The notes: generated by a model not told the origin, from the sequence alone. 64,000 bases of DNA from Sphingobacteriales bacterium (GCA_023251235.1 JAHEZE010000002.1:1-64000); one strand, 5' to 3'. Shown: positions 7,001-15,886, counted from the first letter of the stretch. A program made the numbers and translations.

Positions 7001-8605
7001 ATGCAAGCACCACTTATTACTTTTTCTACTGAAAGCTTATTGAACTCAGTATTAAAATTATCAAAAAACCTTCATTACCAGCTTAGCCCAGATGAATTAA
7101 TAAAAGATACACTTCGTCTCGGAGAAGGAGTTATAAGTGATTCCGGCGCACTGGTAATACCTACAGGTGAGTTTACGGGCCGTAGCCCCAAGGATAAGTT
7201 TACAGTGAAAGATGAGATCACAGCAGATACAGTGCATTGGAATGAATTCAATATCCCGATTGATGAAAAATATTATCATGTTATCCATAAAAAAATAATG
7301 GATTACATGGAAAGACTTCCCGAAATATGGATCAGGGATTGCTATGCCTGCGCAGATACACGTTACCGGTTGAACATACGTATAGTCACTGAAAAACCAT
7401 GGAGCAATTTATTTGCTTACAATATGTTTCTTCGCCCCAAAAAGGAAGAGTTGGAAAATTTTAACCCAGATTGGCATGTGGTAGCCTGTCCGGGATTAAA
7501 ACTTGATCCAAAAGAATGTGGTACCCGTCAACATAATGTATCGTTGATTTCTTTTAAAAATAAAATGATTCTTGTTGCTGGTTCAGGATATACCGGTGAA
7601 ATAAAAAAAGGAATCTTTACCATACTAAATTATATTTTACCTCTGCAAAACAATGTACTGAGTATGCATTGCAGTGCCAATATGGGGGATGATGGCGATA
7701 CGGCAATTTTCTTTGGATTAAGCGGAACCGGAAAAACAACATTAAGTGCTGATCCGAAAAGGAAATTGATTGGTGATGATGAGCATGCATGGACAAAAGA
7801 TAACATCTTCAATTTTGAAGGTGGTTGTTATGCAAAGACCATCAATCTTACCGAGGAAAAAGAACCCGAGATTTTTCATGCCATCCGTCACGGAGCATTG
7901 GTTGAGAATACAAAATTTTATCCCGGCACCAATAAAATCAGTTTTGACGATGACTCCATAACTGAAAATACCAGGGTTTCTTATCCTTTATCTTATATCA
8001 GTAATGCGCTGGAACCATCAATAGGTGAATTACCTAAAAATATATTCTTTTTAACCTGTGATGCATTTGGATTACTACCTCCTATATCAAAATTGACTCC
8101 GGGCCAGGCAATGTATCAGTTTATCAGCGGTTATACAGCAAGAGTTGCAGGCACAGAAGCGGGAGTTACTGAACCCAAGCCAACTTTCAGCGCCTGCTTT
8201 GGTGCTCCTTTTCTTCCCTTACATCCCGGTAAATATGCTCAAATGCTTGGTGATGATATGCAAAAACATAAAGTAAATGTATGGCTGATAAATACTGGCT
8301 GGACAGGCGGGCCTGCAGGAACAGGTCATCGAATGAAGCTTTCTTTTACCAGGGCTATGATAACTGCAGCCCTGGAAGGGAAACTGGATAATACAGAATT
8401 TGAAAATCATGTTGTCTTCAATTTTGCAATGCCAAAAAGTTGCCCGAATGTTCCTGAAAATATATTGAATCCGCGCAATACATGGGAAGATAAAAATGCA
8501 TACGATGAAAAAGCCAAATACCTCGGTGGTTTATTTATTAAAAATTTTGAAAAATATGCTGCAGGGGTATCAGCTGAAATTCTTGCAGCGGCCCCAACAG
8601 TTTAA
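7001..8605 (+). CDS. pckA: Phosphoenolpyruvate carboxykinase (ATP)
   Basis: A 534-aa cytoplasmic enzyme converting oxaloacetate and ATP to phosphoenolpyruvate, CO2 and ADP, the first step of gluconeogenesis. It contains the kinase loop GLSGTGKTT (residues 239-247), followed by the metal/nucleotide site IGDDEHAW, the substrate motif GRSPKDKF near 61, and NTGWTGGPAGTG near the C-terminal third. Length fits the ATP-dependent family. It has its own promoter and is followed by a terminator hairpin, so it is probably transcribed alone. Confidence 0.97.
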   Translation: MQAPLITFSTESLLNSVLKLSKNLHYQLSPDELIKDTLRLGEGVISDSGALVIPTGEFTGRSPKDKFTVKDEITADTVHWNEFNIPIDEKYYHVIHKKIMDYMERLPEIWIRDCYACADTRYRLNIRIVTEKPWSNLFAYNMFLRPKKEELENFNPDWHVVACPGLKLDPKECGTRQHNVSLISFKNKMILVAGSGYTGEIKKGIFTILNYILPLQNNVLSMHCSANMGDDGDTAIFFGLSGTGKTTLSADPKRKLIGDDEHAWTKDNIFNFEGGCYAKTINLTEEKEPEIFHAIRHGALVENTKFYPGTNKISFDDDSITENTRVSYPLSYISNALEPSIGELPKNIFFLTCDAFGLLPPISKLTPGQAMYQFISGYTARVAGTEAGVTEPKPTFSACFGAPFLPLHPGKYAQMLGDDMQKHKVNVWLINTGWTGGPAGTGHRMKLSFTRAMITAALEGKLDNTEFENHVVFNFAMPKSCPNVPENILNPRNTWEDKNAYDEKAKYLGGLFIKNFEKYAAGVSAEILAAAPTV

Positions 8606-8629
8606 CCTGTAAACACTTCATTGCCACTG

Positions 8630-8658
8630 AAACCCTGACCTGAACAGTTAGGGTTTTT
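8630..8658 (+). terminator. pckA terminator
   Basis: AAACCCTGAC (8630-8639) pairs with GTTAGGGTTT (8647-8656) with one G-U type mismatch and a 7-nt loop, followed by more T residues. It lies 25 nt after the pckA stop. Confidence 0.7.
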
Positions 8659-8729
8659 ATCTTTTTTAACTTGAATAAAAAAGTTTTCAAAAATTTTTTA
8701 TCAATATTTCCGTTACATTTCAAATTGAT

Positions 8730-9263
8730 ATGAAAATTTTTCTTTTATCTCTTTTGTTTTTTATCCCGGTATTTCTTTCAGCACAGAAAGAAAGCGATCT
8801 TATTGCCTGGAATGAAAGTAAAAGGTTGGTTTGGGATGATTTTAAAGCAACTCCTTTAAAAAATTCTGATGCTGTAGCTCTTACCGCTACTCATCTTGGT
8901 TTTTCATACAATATGAAAAATGGGAAAATTTTTTTTACAATTGAATGTGGTTTTGAAAAAGATAAATCCTGGGGTCTGGTAAAAAACGACTGGATATTAA
9001 AACATGAACAAGGTCACTTTGATATAGCTGAGATTTTTGCAAGAAAACTTTACAAAGAAGTTTCGGAATATCAATTTAACAGAAATACTTTTCAGCAGGA
9101 TCTGGATAAAATTTACAATACTGTTATTGCAGAAAAAGAAACACTTCAACAGCAATACGATGATGAAACTCATAACAGCATCAATAAACCAGTCCAGGAA
9201 GAATGGCTGAAGAAAATAGCCGGTTTACTTATTGAATTTAAATCCTGGGCAGGTTATAAATGA
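8730..9263 (+). CDS. DUF922-like secreted Zn-dependent protease
   Basis: A 177-aa protein with a signal peptide ending near FLSAQ (residue 19). A predicted zinc site HEQGHFD spans residues 92-98 (H92, E93, H96), with a candidate third acidic ligand E101. The preceding LVWDDFKATP and the overall length match DUF922, a family of predicted secreted metalloproteases. Substrate and role are unknown. It sits alone between the pckA terminator and a convergent TonB-like gene. A near-consensus -7 box TACATTTC lies at 8714-8721, only 8 nt before the ATG. Confidence 0.78.
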   Translation: MKIFLLSLLFFIPVFLSAQKESDLIAWNESKRLVWDDFKATPLKNSDAVALTATHLGFSYNMKNGKIFFTIECGFEKDKSWGLVKNDWILKHEQGHFDIAEIFARKLYKEVSEYQFNRNTFQQDLDKIYNTVIAEKETLQQQYDDETHNSINKPVQEEWLKKIAGLLIEFKSWAGYK

Positions 9264-9313
9264 TGAACCGGTAATATATTTTGTAAGAAAAAGTTTTCTA
9301 AAGATCAGTTTTT

Positions 9314-9853
9314 CTATTTATCAAAAACAATAAGGGTTCGTTTAAGAGATTTACGGGGTACTCCATTGCTGATCAACGGAGCTAACTGAGGAATAGCCGG
9401 CATCATTTTCTCTTTTATTTGTTCTACCAAATATTCATTGGATGGAATACTTGTAACATTTTTAATGGTCACCACTCCATCCGTCCCAATTTCATATTCT
9501 ATCATTACAGAATAAGTGCCCTTCCTGATCTTCTTTGAGGGTAATGTTTCCGATTTAATGACACTGCTGTACTGATCAATAAATTTTTTCCAAATCTTAT
9601 TATTATCCTGATAGCTTATTACAGGTTTTTCAGGATTATTTTGTTTCTGCAATGAGTCAGATATGGTTCTTCCTGCTGAATCAGATTGAGATTTCCGGGT
9701 GGAATCAATTTCAGTTTTTTGAAGATTCACTTTACTTCTGATGAGTAATGCTGAATCAACCTTCAGCTTTCCTCCAAAAAGCGAATCTTTAAGGGACTGT
9801 GCAAAACAATCGGAACTGAAAAAGAAAAAGATGAGAAAGAATAATATCCGCAT
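9314..9853 (-). CDS. Secreted protein with TonB-like C-terminal domain
   Basis: A 179-aa protein with signal peptide MRILFFLIFFFFSSDCFAQ, a Ser/Lys/Gln-rich low-complexity linker (about 20-80) and a C-terminal domain of about 80 residues (GTYSVMIEYEIGTDGVVTIKNV...KRTLIVFDK). That domain resembles the TonB C-terminal alpha/beta fold seen in Bacteroidota energy-transducer-like proteins. It lacks the N-terminal membrane helix of a true TonB, so it is probably periplasmic. It lies 13 nt downstream of the deoxynucleoside kinase gene, in the same direction. Confidence 0.55.
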   Translation of the reverse strand: MRILFFLIFFFFSSDCFAQSLKDSLFGGKLKVDSALLIRSKVNLQKTEIDSTRKSQSDSAGRTISDSLQKQNNPEKPVISYQDNNKIWKKFIDQYSSVIKSETLPSKKIRKGTYSVMIEYEIGTDGVVTIKNVTSIPSNEYLVEQIKEKMMPAIPQLAPLISNGVPRKSLKRTLIVFDK

Positions 9854-9866
9854 TGCTTATTTTTTT

Positions 9867-10505
9867 TTAAAACAACCCATAAATCTGGCTATCTACTTTG
9901 CGAATGATTTCGCCCAGATGTTCTTCATTTTCCGGGAATTTATTTTTATCAATATCGATCACAAGCAGCGGCCCTTCTTTATAATTATCAATCCATTTAT
10001 TGTAAAATTCGTTGAGCCTCTTCAGGTAATCCAGCCTGATATTTTCTTCGTATTCTCTTCCTCTTTTTTGAATCTGACCTACCAGGGTAGGTACTGATGC
10101 CTTAAGATAAATGAGCAAATCCGGAGGCTTTACCATCTGTTTTAAAGTATTGAAGAAGGTAAAATAATTATCAAAATCTCTTTTACTCATCAGGCCCATT
10201 TCATGAAGGTTAGGAGCAAAAATATGAGCATCCTCATAAATGGTTCTGTCCTGGATTATTGTTTCCGTTCCTCTTTGTATATCTACCAGCTGAGAAAGCC
10301 TGCTATTCAGAAAATATATCTGAAGATTAAAACTCCAGCGGGGCATATCCTCGTAAAAATCGTACAGGTATGGATTATGATCCACATCTTCAAATTGTGG
10401 TATCCATTTATAATGCTTGCTAAGCAGCTCTGTTAATGTTGTTTTACCGGCTCCGATATTGCCGGCAATTGCGATATGTTTTGGTTTTGGTTTTGCTTTT
10501 GCCAT
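9867..10505 (-). CDS. Deoxynucleoside kinase
   Basis: A 212-aa kinase of the dCK/dGK family that phosphorylates deoxynucleosides for salvage. The P-loop GNIGAGKTT is at residues 15-23, the conserved Glu follows in PQFEDVDHNPYLYDFYED, and the DR motif is in IIQDRTIYEDAHIF. The lid arginines appear in QKRGREYEENI. The specific base preference (A, G or C) cannot be set by eye. The Lys/Pro-rich start MAKAKPKPKH is unusual but short. Confidence 0.88.
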   Translation of the reverse strand: MAKAKPKPKHIAIAGNIGAGKTTLTELLSKHYKWIPQFEDVDHNPYLYDFYEDMPRWSFNLQIYFLNSRLSQLVDIQRGTETIIQDRTIYEDAHIFAPNLHEMGLMSKRDFDNYFTFFNTLKQMVKPPDLLIYLKASVPTLVGQIQKRGREYEENIRLDYLKRLNEFYNKWIDNYKEGPLLVIDIDKNKFPENEEHLGEIIRKVDSQIYGLF

Positions 10506-10630
10506 GTTGCCCTTGTGCCCGCCTAAAGTGGGAGTTTTGAAAATTAATAATTGAATTTAAATAATCTTTTTATAAGGATCATGAAAATAAAACAAATTCA
10601 TTTCATAATGCCTCGGTCAGGAATGGCGGA

Positions 10631-11635
10631 CTAAAAATATTTTAACCCTATTGCCTGTCTCACCAACTCCATCGTAGTTTTCGCACTTTTTCTGGCTTTT
10701 TCAGCGCCCTGCTCCATTACCTGCTGCAGGTATTTATTATTTCCAAGAATCTCATTCACTTTTTCTCTGATGGGAGAAATAAATTTTACCATATCCTCAG
10801 CCAATTGCTTTTTCAAATCACCATAACGGATTTTGCAATTATTATATTCCTGATCAAACTTTTGTACGATACTATCATCACAGACCAATCTCATCAGTAA
10901 AAAAATATTTTCAATATACTCAGGTTTTGGAGAGTTTGGTATTACCGGTCCATTGTCTGTTTTTGCCTTCATTACTTTTTTCCTGATCGCCTCATCATCA
11001 TCAGCAAGATATAAAGTGGCATATTGATTTTCACTTTTACTCATTTTACCGGCGCCATCAAGACTGGGTACTTTTATCAGTTCTGAACCATAATTAAAAG
11101 CCTTGGGTTCCGGAAATACTTCCCCATATCTATGATTAAACCGATTCACAAAATTGCGGGCCATCTCAAGATGTTGCTCCTGGTCCTTACCAACCGGTAC
11201 CAGGGAAGCCCGGTGCAAAATAATATCTGCTGTTTGCAAAACCGGATAAGTAAGCAGACCTGCATTAATATTATCGGGTTGTAATCTTGCTTTTTCTTTA
11301 AACGTAGTAGTTTTTTCCAACTCCCCTTTATATGCAAGCATATTCAGATAAAGATAAAGTTCACTTGTTTCATAGATATGGCTTTGGCAGTACAAGGCTA
11401 CTTTTTCGGGATTAAGTCCACAGGCAATATTTTCTGCCAGCACCCTGAGTACATTTTCTTTCAATTCTTTTGTGTCAGGATGTGTGGTAAGAGAATGCAG
11501 ATCGGCAACCATAAAAAAGCACTGATATTCATCCTGCATCCGCACATAATTTTGCAGCGCCCCAAAATAGTTTCCCAGGTGCAGAAATCCGGTAGGTCTT
11601 ATGCCGCTCATTACAATTTCTTTCTGCTTCTTCAT
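10631..11635 (-). CDS. trpS: Tryptophan--tRNA ligase
   Basis: A 334-aa class I aminoacyl-tRNA synthetase. The HIGH-type motif appears as PTGFLHLGN near the N-terminus and the KMSKS loop as GAGKMSKSENQ near 195-205. The tryptophan-specific GKDQEQHLEMAR segment is present. It charges tRNA-Trp in the cytoplasm. It is preceded by a 215-nt gap shared with divergent gatC and ends in a 125-nt gap before the deoxynucleoside kinase gene. Confidence 0.96.
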   Translation of the reverse strand: MKKQKEIVMSGIRPTGFLHLGNYFGALQNYVRMQDEYQCFFMVADLHSLTTHPDTKELKENVLRVLAENIACGLNPEKVALYCQSHIYETSELYLYLNMLAYKGELEKTTTFKEKARLQPDNINAGLLTYPVLQTADIILHRASLVPVGKDQEQHLEMARNFVNRFNHRYGEVFPEPKAFNYGSELIKVPSLDGAGKMSKSENQYATLYLADDDEAIRKKVMKAKTDNGPVIPNSPKPEYIENIFLLMRLVCDDSIVQKFDQEYNNCKIRYGDLKKQLAEDMVKFISPIREKVNEILGNNKYLQQVMEQGAEKARKSAKTTMELVRQAIGLKYF

Positions 11636-11838
11636 ACCATTAAACTTGTTATTCCCCGATTAAAACCAGGTTGTTATTAAATTATTTACTGTAATTACAA
11701 CTGGCAAGCTTCATCGTACACAGTAAGGCGGCGAAGATAAAGAGAGTTTCGGGTTTATAGTTATCCTGCAAATTTCACCATTCATCAAAGATTTGAGAAT
11801 TCACTCCAACCGTAATCTACAAACCATCAACAATAAAC

Positions 11839-11846
11839 TATATTTG
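11839..11846 (+). promoter_or_regulatory. -7 box 4 nt before the gatC ATG
   Basis: TATATTTG at 11839-11846 matches TAnnTTTG exactly and ends 4 nt before the gatC ATG at 11851. Transcription would then start at or next to the start codon, giving a leaderless message. No strong TTG -33 element is seen at the usual distance. Confidence 0.45.
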
Positions 11847-11850
11847 TCCT

Positions 11851-12150
11851 ATGGAAGTTAATGATTCCCTGGTAGAAAAACTGGCTCATCTTTCAAGGCT
11901 GGAATTTAACCCGGATGAAAAAGAAGAGATAAAAAAAGACCTTCAGCGAATGATCAGTTTTGTAGATAAACTAAATGAACTTGACCTGGCTGATACAGCC
12001 CCCCTGATGTTTATGACCGATGAAGTAAATGTATTGAGAGAGGATGAAGTAAAAGGATCAATAAAACGTGAAGATGCTTTTAAAAATGCACCTGAACATG
12101 ACGATCTTTTTTTTAAAGTGCCAAAGACAATAAAAAATCCGAAAACATAA
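11851..12150 (+). CDS. gatC: Asp-tRNA(Asn)/Glu-tRNA(Gln) amidotransferase subunit GatC
   Basis: A 99-aa GatC, recognised from the start MEVNDSLVEKLAHLSRLEFNPDEKE and the closing FFKVPKTIKNP. GatC stabilises the GatA-GatB complex that amidates mischarged Glu-tRNA(Gln) or Asp-tRNA(Asn). gatA and gatB are not adjacent, as is common in Bacteroidota. The start is fixed by the family's usual N-terminus. Confidence 0.92.
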   Translation: MEVNDSLVEKLAHLSRLEFNPDEKEEIKKDLQRMISFVDKLNELDLADTAPLMFMTDEVNVLREDEVKGSIKREDAFKNAPEHDDLFFKVPKTIKNPKT

Positions 12151-12151
12151 T

Positions 12152-12167
12152 CCCGATATTGATCGGG
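12152..12167. repeat. CCCGAT-ATTG-ATCGGG palindrome
   Basis: A 6-bp inverted repeat with a 4-nt loop directly after gatC. The same core, longer, occurs at 18668-18685. There is no T-run on either side, so it is not a convincing terminator; it looks like a dispersed extragenic palindrome. Confidence 0.5.
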
Positions 12168-12226
12168 TTCGGATTGCAAATAATAATAAAAGAAAAACAG
12201 GAACCAAAAAATGAGAGTTGAAAATT

Positions 12227-12934
12227 ATGAATAGTATTATACATCTCGATAAAATCTGTAAGAGTTACTTCATGGGTAAAATGGAGTTACAGGTTCTGAA
12301 AGGAATTTCGCTGGATATTTATAAAAATGAATACGTGGCTTTGATGGGTCCTTCAGGTTCCGGTAAAAGCACACTGATGAATATCATTGGTTGCCTTGAT
12401 ACCCCGACATCAGGATCTTATATTCTGAATAAACATGATATTAGCGAAACAGCAGATAATAAGTTGGCAGAGATAAGAAATCAAGAAATTGGATTTGTCT
12501 TTCAGCAATTCAACCTGTTACCAAGATTGACTGCACTTGAAAATGTAGCCCTGCCTTTAGTATATGCCGGCATGGGAAAAAAACTAAGAACCGAGAAGGC
12601 TAACCAGGTCATGGAATTAGTGAGTCTTACTGACCGCAGCCATCATAAACCCAATGAACTCAGTGGTGGACAATGCCAGAGGGTAGCCATTGCAAGAGCA
12701 CTGGTCAACAATCCTTCTATAATTCTTGCTGATGAACCAACCGGCAACCTGGATACAAAAACTTCTTACGAGATTATGGAAGTTCTTGACAAAATTCATT
12801 CTGCCGGCAACACCATTGTACTGGTAACCCACGAAACTGATATTGCCAACCATGCCCGGCGTATTGTGCGATTAAGAGACGGAATGATTGAAAGTGATAT
12901 GGTGAATGAACATGCAACTGTTTATAGCCATTAA
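12227..12934 (+). CDS. ABC transporter ATP-binding protein (MacB/LolD type)
   Basis: About 235 aa from the ATG at 12227; a TTG three codons earlier is possible. It contains Walker [10 protein letters not shown], the Q-loop [10 protein letters not shown], signature [15 protein letters not shown] (with a Cys after LSGGQ), Walker [13 protein letters not shown] and the H-loop VTHET. The length and the [16 protein letters not shown] segment fit the MacB/LolD/FtsE subgroup. The permease partner is not in the window. It is followed by a terminator hairpin. Confidence 0.9.
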   Translation: MNSIIHLDKICKSYFMGKMELQVLKGISLDIYKNEYVALMGPSGSGKSTLMNIIGCLDTPTSGSYILNKHDISETADNKLAEIRNQEIGFVFQQFNLLPRLTALENVALPLVYAGMGKKLRTEKANQVMELVSLTDRSHHKPNELSGGQCQRVAIARALVNNPSIILADEPTGNLDTKTSYEIMEVLDKIHSAGNTIVLVTHETDIANHARRIVRLRDGMIESDMVNEHATVYSH

Positions 12935-12960
12935 ATTTATGACCTGTTAAAATGAAGTGT

Positions 12961-12984
12961 GGAGAGTTTGTGCTCTCCTTTTTT
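12961..12984 (+). terminator. Intrinsic terminator after the ABC ATPase gene
   Basis: GGAGAG (12961-12966) pairs with CTCTCC (12973-12978) around a 6-nt loop, followed by a run of six T (12979-12984). Confidence 0.75.
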
Positions 12985-13005
12985 ATCACTCAACATTTTG
13001 GAGTT

Positions 13006-13013
13006 TATTTTTG
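13006..13013 (+). promoter_or_regulatory. Possible -7 box of the cobalamin adenosyltransferase gene
   Basis: TATTTTTG at 13006-13013 fits TAnnTTTG and lies 48 nt before the ATG at 13062, just after the previous gene's terminator. No clear TTG -33 element is at the right distance. Confidence 0.35.
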
Positions 13014-13061
13014 TTTTATATAAATCATGGTTCTGTTTTTATAAAAAAATATTTCACCATC

Positions 13062-13622
13062 ATGGCAATGAAAATTTATACTAAAACCGGCGATGAAGGA
13101 AAAACCTCATTAATTGGCGGTACTAAAGTTTTAAAATCAGATCGCCGGATAGAAGCGTATGGAACCGTTGATGAACTAAATTCATATTTAGGGTTATGCC
13201 TTGACCATCTAAAAGTTAATAAAATAAATAATGTATTGGCAGAAATTCAAGACCGGCTTTTTACAATTGGATCGGCACTTGCCTGTGATCCGGAGAAGGA
13301 AACCAAATTAATAATTCCTGATCTGCATGAAGAGGATGTAACTCTTCTGGAAAAAGAAATGGATAAAATGCATGAAACTCTTCCGCTCATGAAATCATTT
13401 ATTCTTCCGGGGGGGAATATTACCTCTTCAACAATTCATATTGCAAGATGTGTATGCCGCCGTGCTGAACGATGCTGTGTCCGTTTACAAAAAAAGAAAG
13501 CAGAATTGGATCCACTGATAATAAAATATCTGAATCGCCTCAGTGATTATCTATTTGTATTGGCAAGATTTGCTGCCCATCAGTCAGGTGCAGAAGAAGT
13601 TCCATGGAAACCAAGAGTATAA
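13062..13622 (+). CDS. Cob(I)yrinic acid a,c-diamide adenosyltransferase, PduO type
   Basis: 186 aa from the ATG at 13062. The open frame runs back to 12957, but that part overlaps a terminator and does not look coding. It begins KIYTKTGDEGKTSLIGG, the PduO-type nucleotide-binding start, with DRRIEAYGTVDELNS next. The C-terminal helices carry RCVCRRAERCCVRL and LNRLSDYLFVLAR, with the ATP-binding Arg residues. It transfers the 5'-deoxyadenosyl group of ATP to cob(I)alamin. No cobalamin riboswitch is seen upstream. Confidence 0.92.
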   Translation: MAMKIYTKTGDEGKTSLIGGTKVLKSDRRIEAYGTVDELNSYLGLCLDHLKVNKINNVLAEIQDRLFTIGSALACDPEKETKLIIPDLHEEDVTLLEKEMDKMHETLPLMKSFILPGGNITSSTIHIARCVCRRAERCCVRLQKKKAELDPLIIKYLNRLSDYLFVLARFAAHQSGAEEVPWKPRV

Positions 13623-13623
13623 A

Positions 13624-13660
13624 GCAAGTACGTAATACAAAGTTGTAAGTACGATTAAGT
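13624..13660. repeat. AAGTACG-type degenerate repeat
   Basis: The stretch beginning AAGTACG after the cobalamin adenosyltransferase gene matches about 26 of 36 bases of the sequence at 41139-41174, which lies inside a signal-peptide coding region. Both carry AAGTACG, then TACAAAGT, then AAGTAC. This suggests a dispersed repeat family. Confidence 0.4.
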
Positions 13661-13705
13661 AGTTTATAACATTAAATGAATACTATGTACTTCATAACTG
13701 AAACT

Positions 13706-14356
13706 TCAAATTATTTTCCCATCCTTCATATGCAGCACCCGGTCGCTTAACTGAGCTAATTCTTCATTGTGAGTTACAATCAAAAAAGTCTGATTGAATT
13801 GTTCCCGCAAATCAAAAAATAATTGATGCAGTTCCTTTGCATTAGCCGAATCGAGATTGCCGGTTGGTTCATCAGCAAAAACAATATCAGGATTATTAAT
13901 AAGTGCCCTTGCTACAGCCACCCGCTGTTGTTCACCGCCTGAAAGTTGATTGGGTTTGTTTTCCATTCTATCTTCAAGCCCCAGCATTTTCAGCAGTTCT
14001 TTAGCTTTCGCCATTACTTCATTCTTTTTTCTGCCCGCCAACCATCCTGGAATACAGACATTTTCCAAAGCTGTAAATTCCGGCAATAAATGATGAAATT
14101 GAAAAACAAAACCAATATGAGTATTTCTGAAGGCTGCCATCTTTTTCCCCGATAAGGTGCTGATGACAGTGCCACTCATATTTACTTCACCAATATCAGC
14201 ATTATCCAGGGTTCCTAAAATATGTAATAAAGTGCTTTTTCCTGATCCCGAAGGCCCGACTATGGATATTACTTCGCCCTTATTTACTTCCAGGTTTACG
14301 CCTCTTAACACTTCTACAGGTCCATAACGTTTATAAATATTTTTTCCTGTCAGCAT
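13706..14356 (-). CDS. LolD-like ABC transporter ATP-binding protein
   Basis: A 216-aa ATPase with Walker [11 protein letters not shown]-loop FQFHHLLPEFTALENV, signature LSGGEQQRVAVARAL, Walker [13 protein letters not shown] and H-loop VTHNE. The FQFHHLLPEFTALENV segment is typical of LolD, which powers release of lipoproteins from the inner membrane to LolA. No LolC/E-type permease is adjacent, so a different MacB-like system cannot be excluded. Confidence 0.82.
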   Translation of the reverse strand: MLTGKNIYKRYGPVEVLRGVNLEVNKGEVISIVGPSGSGKSTLLHILGTLDNADIGEVNMSGTVISTLSGKKMAAFRNTHIGFVFQFHHLLPEFTALENVCIPGWLAGRKKNEVMAKAKELLKMLGLEDRMENKPNQLSGGEQQRVAVARALINNPDIVFADEPTGNLDSANAKELHQLFFDLREQFNQTFLIVTHNEELAQLSDRVLHMKDGKII

Positions 14357-14476
14357 ACAGCCATTTTCTGTTTTCAGTTATCAAATATCCGTAAACCTTA
14401 ACCATAAACAAAAAAGCCCAATCAGCTACGGACAACAATTTTAAGAAATCATTTATACCACTGAAAAAACTGTGGA

Positions 14477-14507
14477 TTTGGAAAATTGGTTATTAACCCT
14501 ACATTTG
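14477..14507 (+). promoter_or_regulatory. Strong Bacteroidota-type promoter for the DUF2795 gene
   Basis: TTTG at 14477-14480, a 19-nt spacer and TACATTTG at 14500-14507 give a full match to TTTG-N19-TAnnTTTG. The gene's ATG is at 14581, leaving a leader of about 65 nt. Confidence 0.8.
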
Positions 14508-14580
14508 CGGAAAATTTGGAGGGTAGGTTAGCGAGCAGTTAATTTAAAAACCGATTCCTGGAAACTAAAAAAAATGAAAC

Positions 14581-14805
14581 ATGTTTTGGACCTTAGAATT
14601 AGCATCATACCTTGAAGAAGCCCCATGGCCGGCCACAAAAGACGAACTGATCGACTACGCCATCCGAAGTGGAGCACCCCTTGAAGTAGTGGAAAACCTG
14701 CAGGAATTGGAAGATGAAGGCAGCGAAGTATATGAAAGCATCGAAGATATTTGGCCCGATTACCCCAGCCACCAGGATTTCATGTTCAATGAGGATGAAT
14801 ATTGA
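14581..14805 (+). CDS. DUF2795-family small acidic protein
   Basis: A 74-aa acidic protein containing the DUF2795 pattern: a start like LASYLEEAPWPATKDELIDYA, then SGAPLEVVENLQELEDEGSEVYESIEDIW. The function of the family is unknown. The gene is single, with a near-perfect promoter before it and a strong terminator after it, which suggests high, independent expression. Confidence 0.85.
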   Translation: MFWTLELASYLEEAPWPATKDELIDYAIRSGAPLEVVENLQELEDEGSEVYESIEDIWPDYPSHQDFMFNEDEY

Positions 14806-14818
14806 ATCCACTATAGGC

Positions 14819-14842
14819 TTTTAGCTGCGAGCTAATAGCCAG
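14819..14842. repeat. Short AGCT-rich repeat
   Basis: TTTTAGCTGCGAGCTAATAG and flanks resemble the AGCT-rich repeat at 4379-4435. GGCT-TTTAGCTGCGAGCTAAT-AGCC can also fold on itself. Confidence 0.35.
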
Positions 14843-14851
14843 AAAAAATTC

Positions 14852-14880
14852 AAGTCCCGCACATGCGGGACTTTGTTATT
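14852..14880 (+). terminator. Terminator after the DUF2795 gene
   Basis: AAGTCCCGC (14852-14860) pairs perfectly with GCGGGACTT (14865-14873) around an ACAT loop, followed by TTGTTATT. Confidence 0.85.
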
Positions 14881-14929
14881 ATGTTACCAACTTTAGAATA
14901 ACTATTAGCTTCGTTGCAATCTGTGGTTT

Positions 14930-14969
14930 GTTCTTTACTTTTCTTCCAACAAAAAGAAAAGTAAAGAAC
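14930..14969. repeat. 16-bp perfect inverted repeat
   Basis: GTTCTTTACTTTTCTT (14930-14945) and AAGAAAAGTAAAGAAC (14954-14969) are perfect complements around an 8-nt loop. It lies between the DUF2795 terminator and fabI and has no open frame. It could serve fabI as a weak terminator or be an extragenic repeat. Confidence 0.6.
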
Positions 14970-15040
14970 CACTTATCCACAATTGAAATGCGATTCAAAC
15001 AATAAGGAAATCCCTTAACTCCCTTTAATAGAATGAAATT

Positions 15041-15853
15041 TTATTTTTCCATCTGCTCAATCACTGCTTGTGTTACTCCGGTAAAACTGAATCCCCCATC
15101 ATGAAAAAGATTTTGCATTGTTACCATCCGGCTCATATCGCTGAACATTACTACACAGTAATTGGCACAATCTTCTCCACTGGCATTGCCAAGCGGACTC
15201 ATTTTTTCTGCATAAGAAATAAATCCGTCGAATCCTTTTACTCCGCTGCCTGCTGTAGTTCTTGTTGGGGATTGTGAAATGGTATTCACCCTCACTTTCC
15301 TTTTTTCTCCATAATGATATCCAAAACTTCTTGTCACACTTTCCAATAAAGATTTAGCATCCGCCATTTCATTATAATCCGGGAACACTCTTTGTGCGGC
15401 TATATATGTTAGTGCTACCACACTACCCCATTCATTCAAAGCATCCAGATCCCAGGCTGTACGCAATACCTTGTGTAAACTCATTGCAGAAATATCCAAT
15501 GTCTTAGCATTCCATTCATAATTCATCTCTGTATAATGCTTGCCTTTACGCACATTCACACTCATGCCAATTGAGTGCAGTATAAAATCAATTTTACCGC
15601 CAAAATGCTCCATGGATTTTTCAAATAAATTTTTAAGATCAGCCATATTGGTCACATCCGCCCCGATAACAGGAGCTTTTACGGCTTCTGCCAGTTTATT
15701 TATTTCGCCCATACGTAAGGCAACAGGTGCATTAGATAATACCAGTTCAGCTCCTTCTTCATAACATTTTAAGGCCGTTTTCCATGCGATGGATTTCTCA
15801 TCCAAAGCGCCAAAAATGATTCCCTTTTTCCCTTTAAGAAGATTATAACCCAT
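15041..15853 (-). CDS. fabI: Enoyl-[acyl-carrier-protein] reductase (NADH)
   Basis: A 270-aa short-chain dehydrogenase-like FabI. The modified nucleotide-binding start GKKGIIFGALDEKSIAWK (residues 8-25) is diagnostic. Catalytic Y150, Y160 and K167 have the same spacing as Y146, Y156 and K163 of the E. coli enzyme. It performs the last reduction of each fatty-acid elongation cycle. It precedes a small membrane protein gene and recN in the same-strand run (33 nt gap). Confidence 0.96.
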   Translation of the reverse strand: MGYNLLKGKKGIIFGALDEKSIAWKTALKCYEEGAELVLSNAPVALRMGEINKLAEAVKAPVIGADVTNMADLKNLFEKSMEHFGGKIDFILHSIGMSVNVRKGKHYTEMNYEWNAKTLDISAMSLHKVLRTAWDLDALNEWGSVVALTYIAAQRVFPDYNEMADAKSLLESVTRSFGYHYGEKRKVRVNTISQSPTRTTAGSGVKGFDGFISYAEKMSPLGNASGEDCANYCVVMFSDMSRMVTMQNLFHDGGFSFTGVTQAVIEQMEK

Positions 15854-15886
15854 AGTTTTTGATTTTGTGTCGGTAAAAATAAGAAG

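Noticed and set aside
12152-12167. Terminator for gatC
   Set aside because: The hairpin is short and no T-run follows; treated as an extragenic palindrome.
12935-13061. Cobalamin riboswitch before the adenosyltransferase gene
   Set aside because: The gap is 127 nt, partly a terminator, with no B12-box-like sequence.
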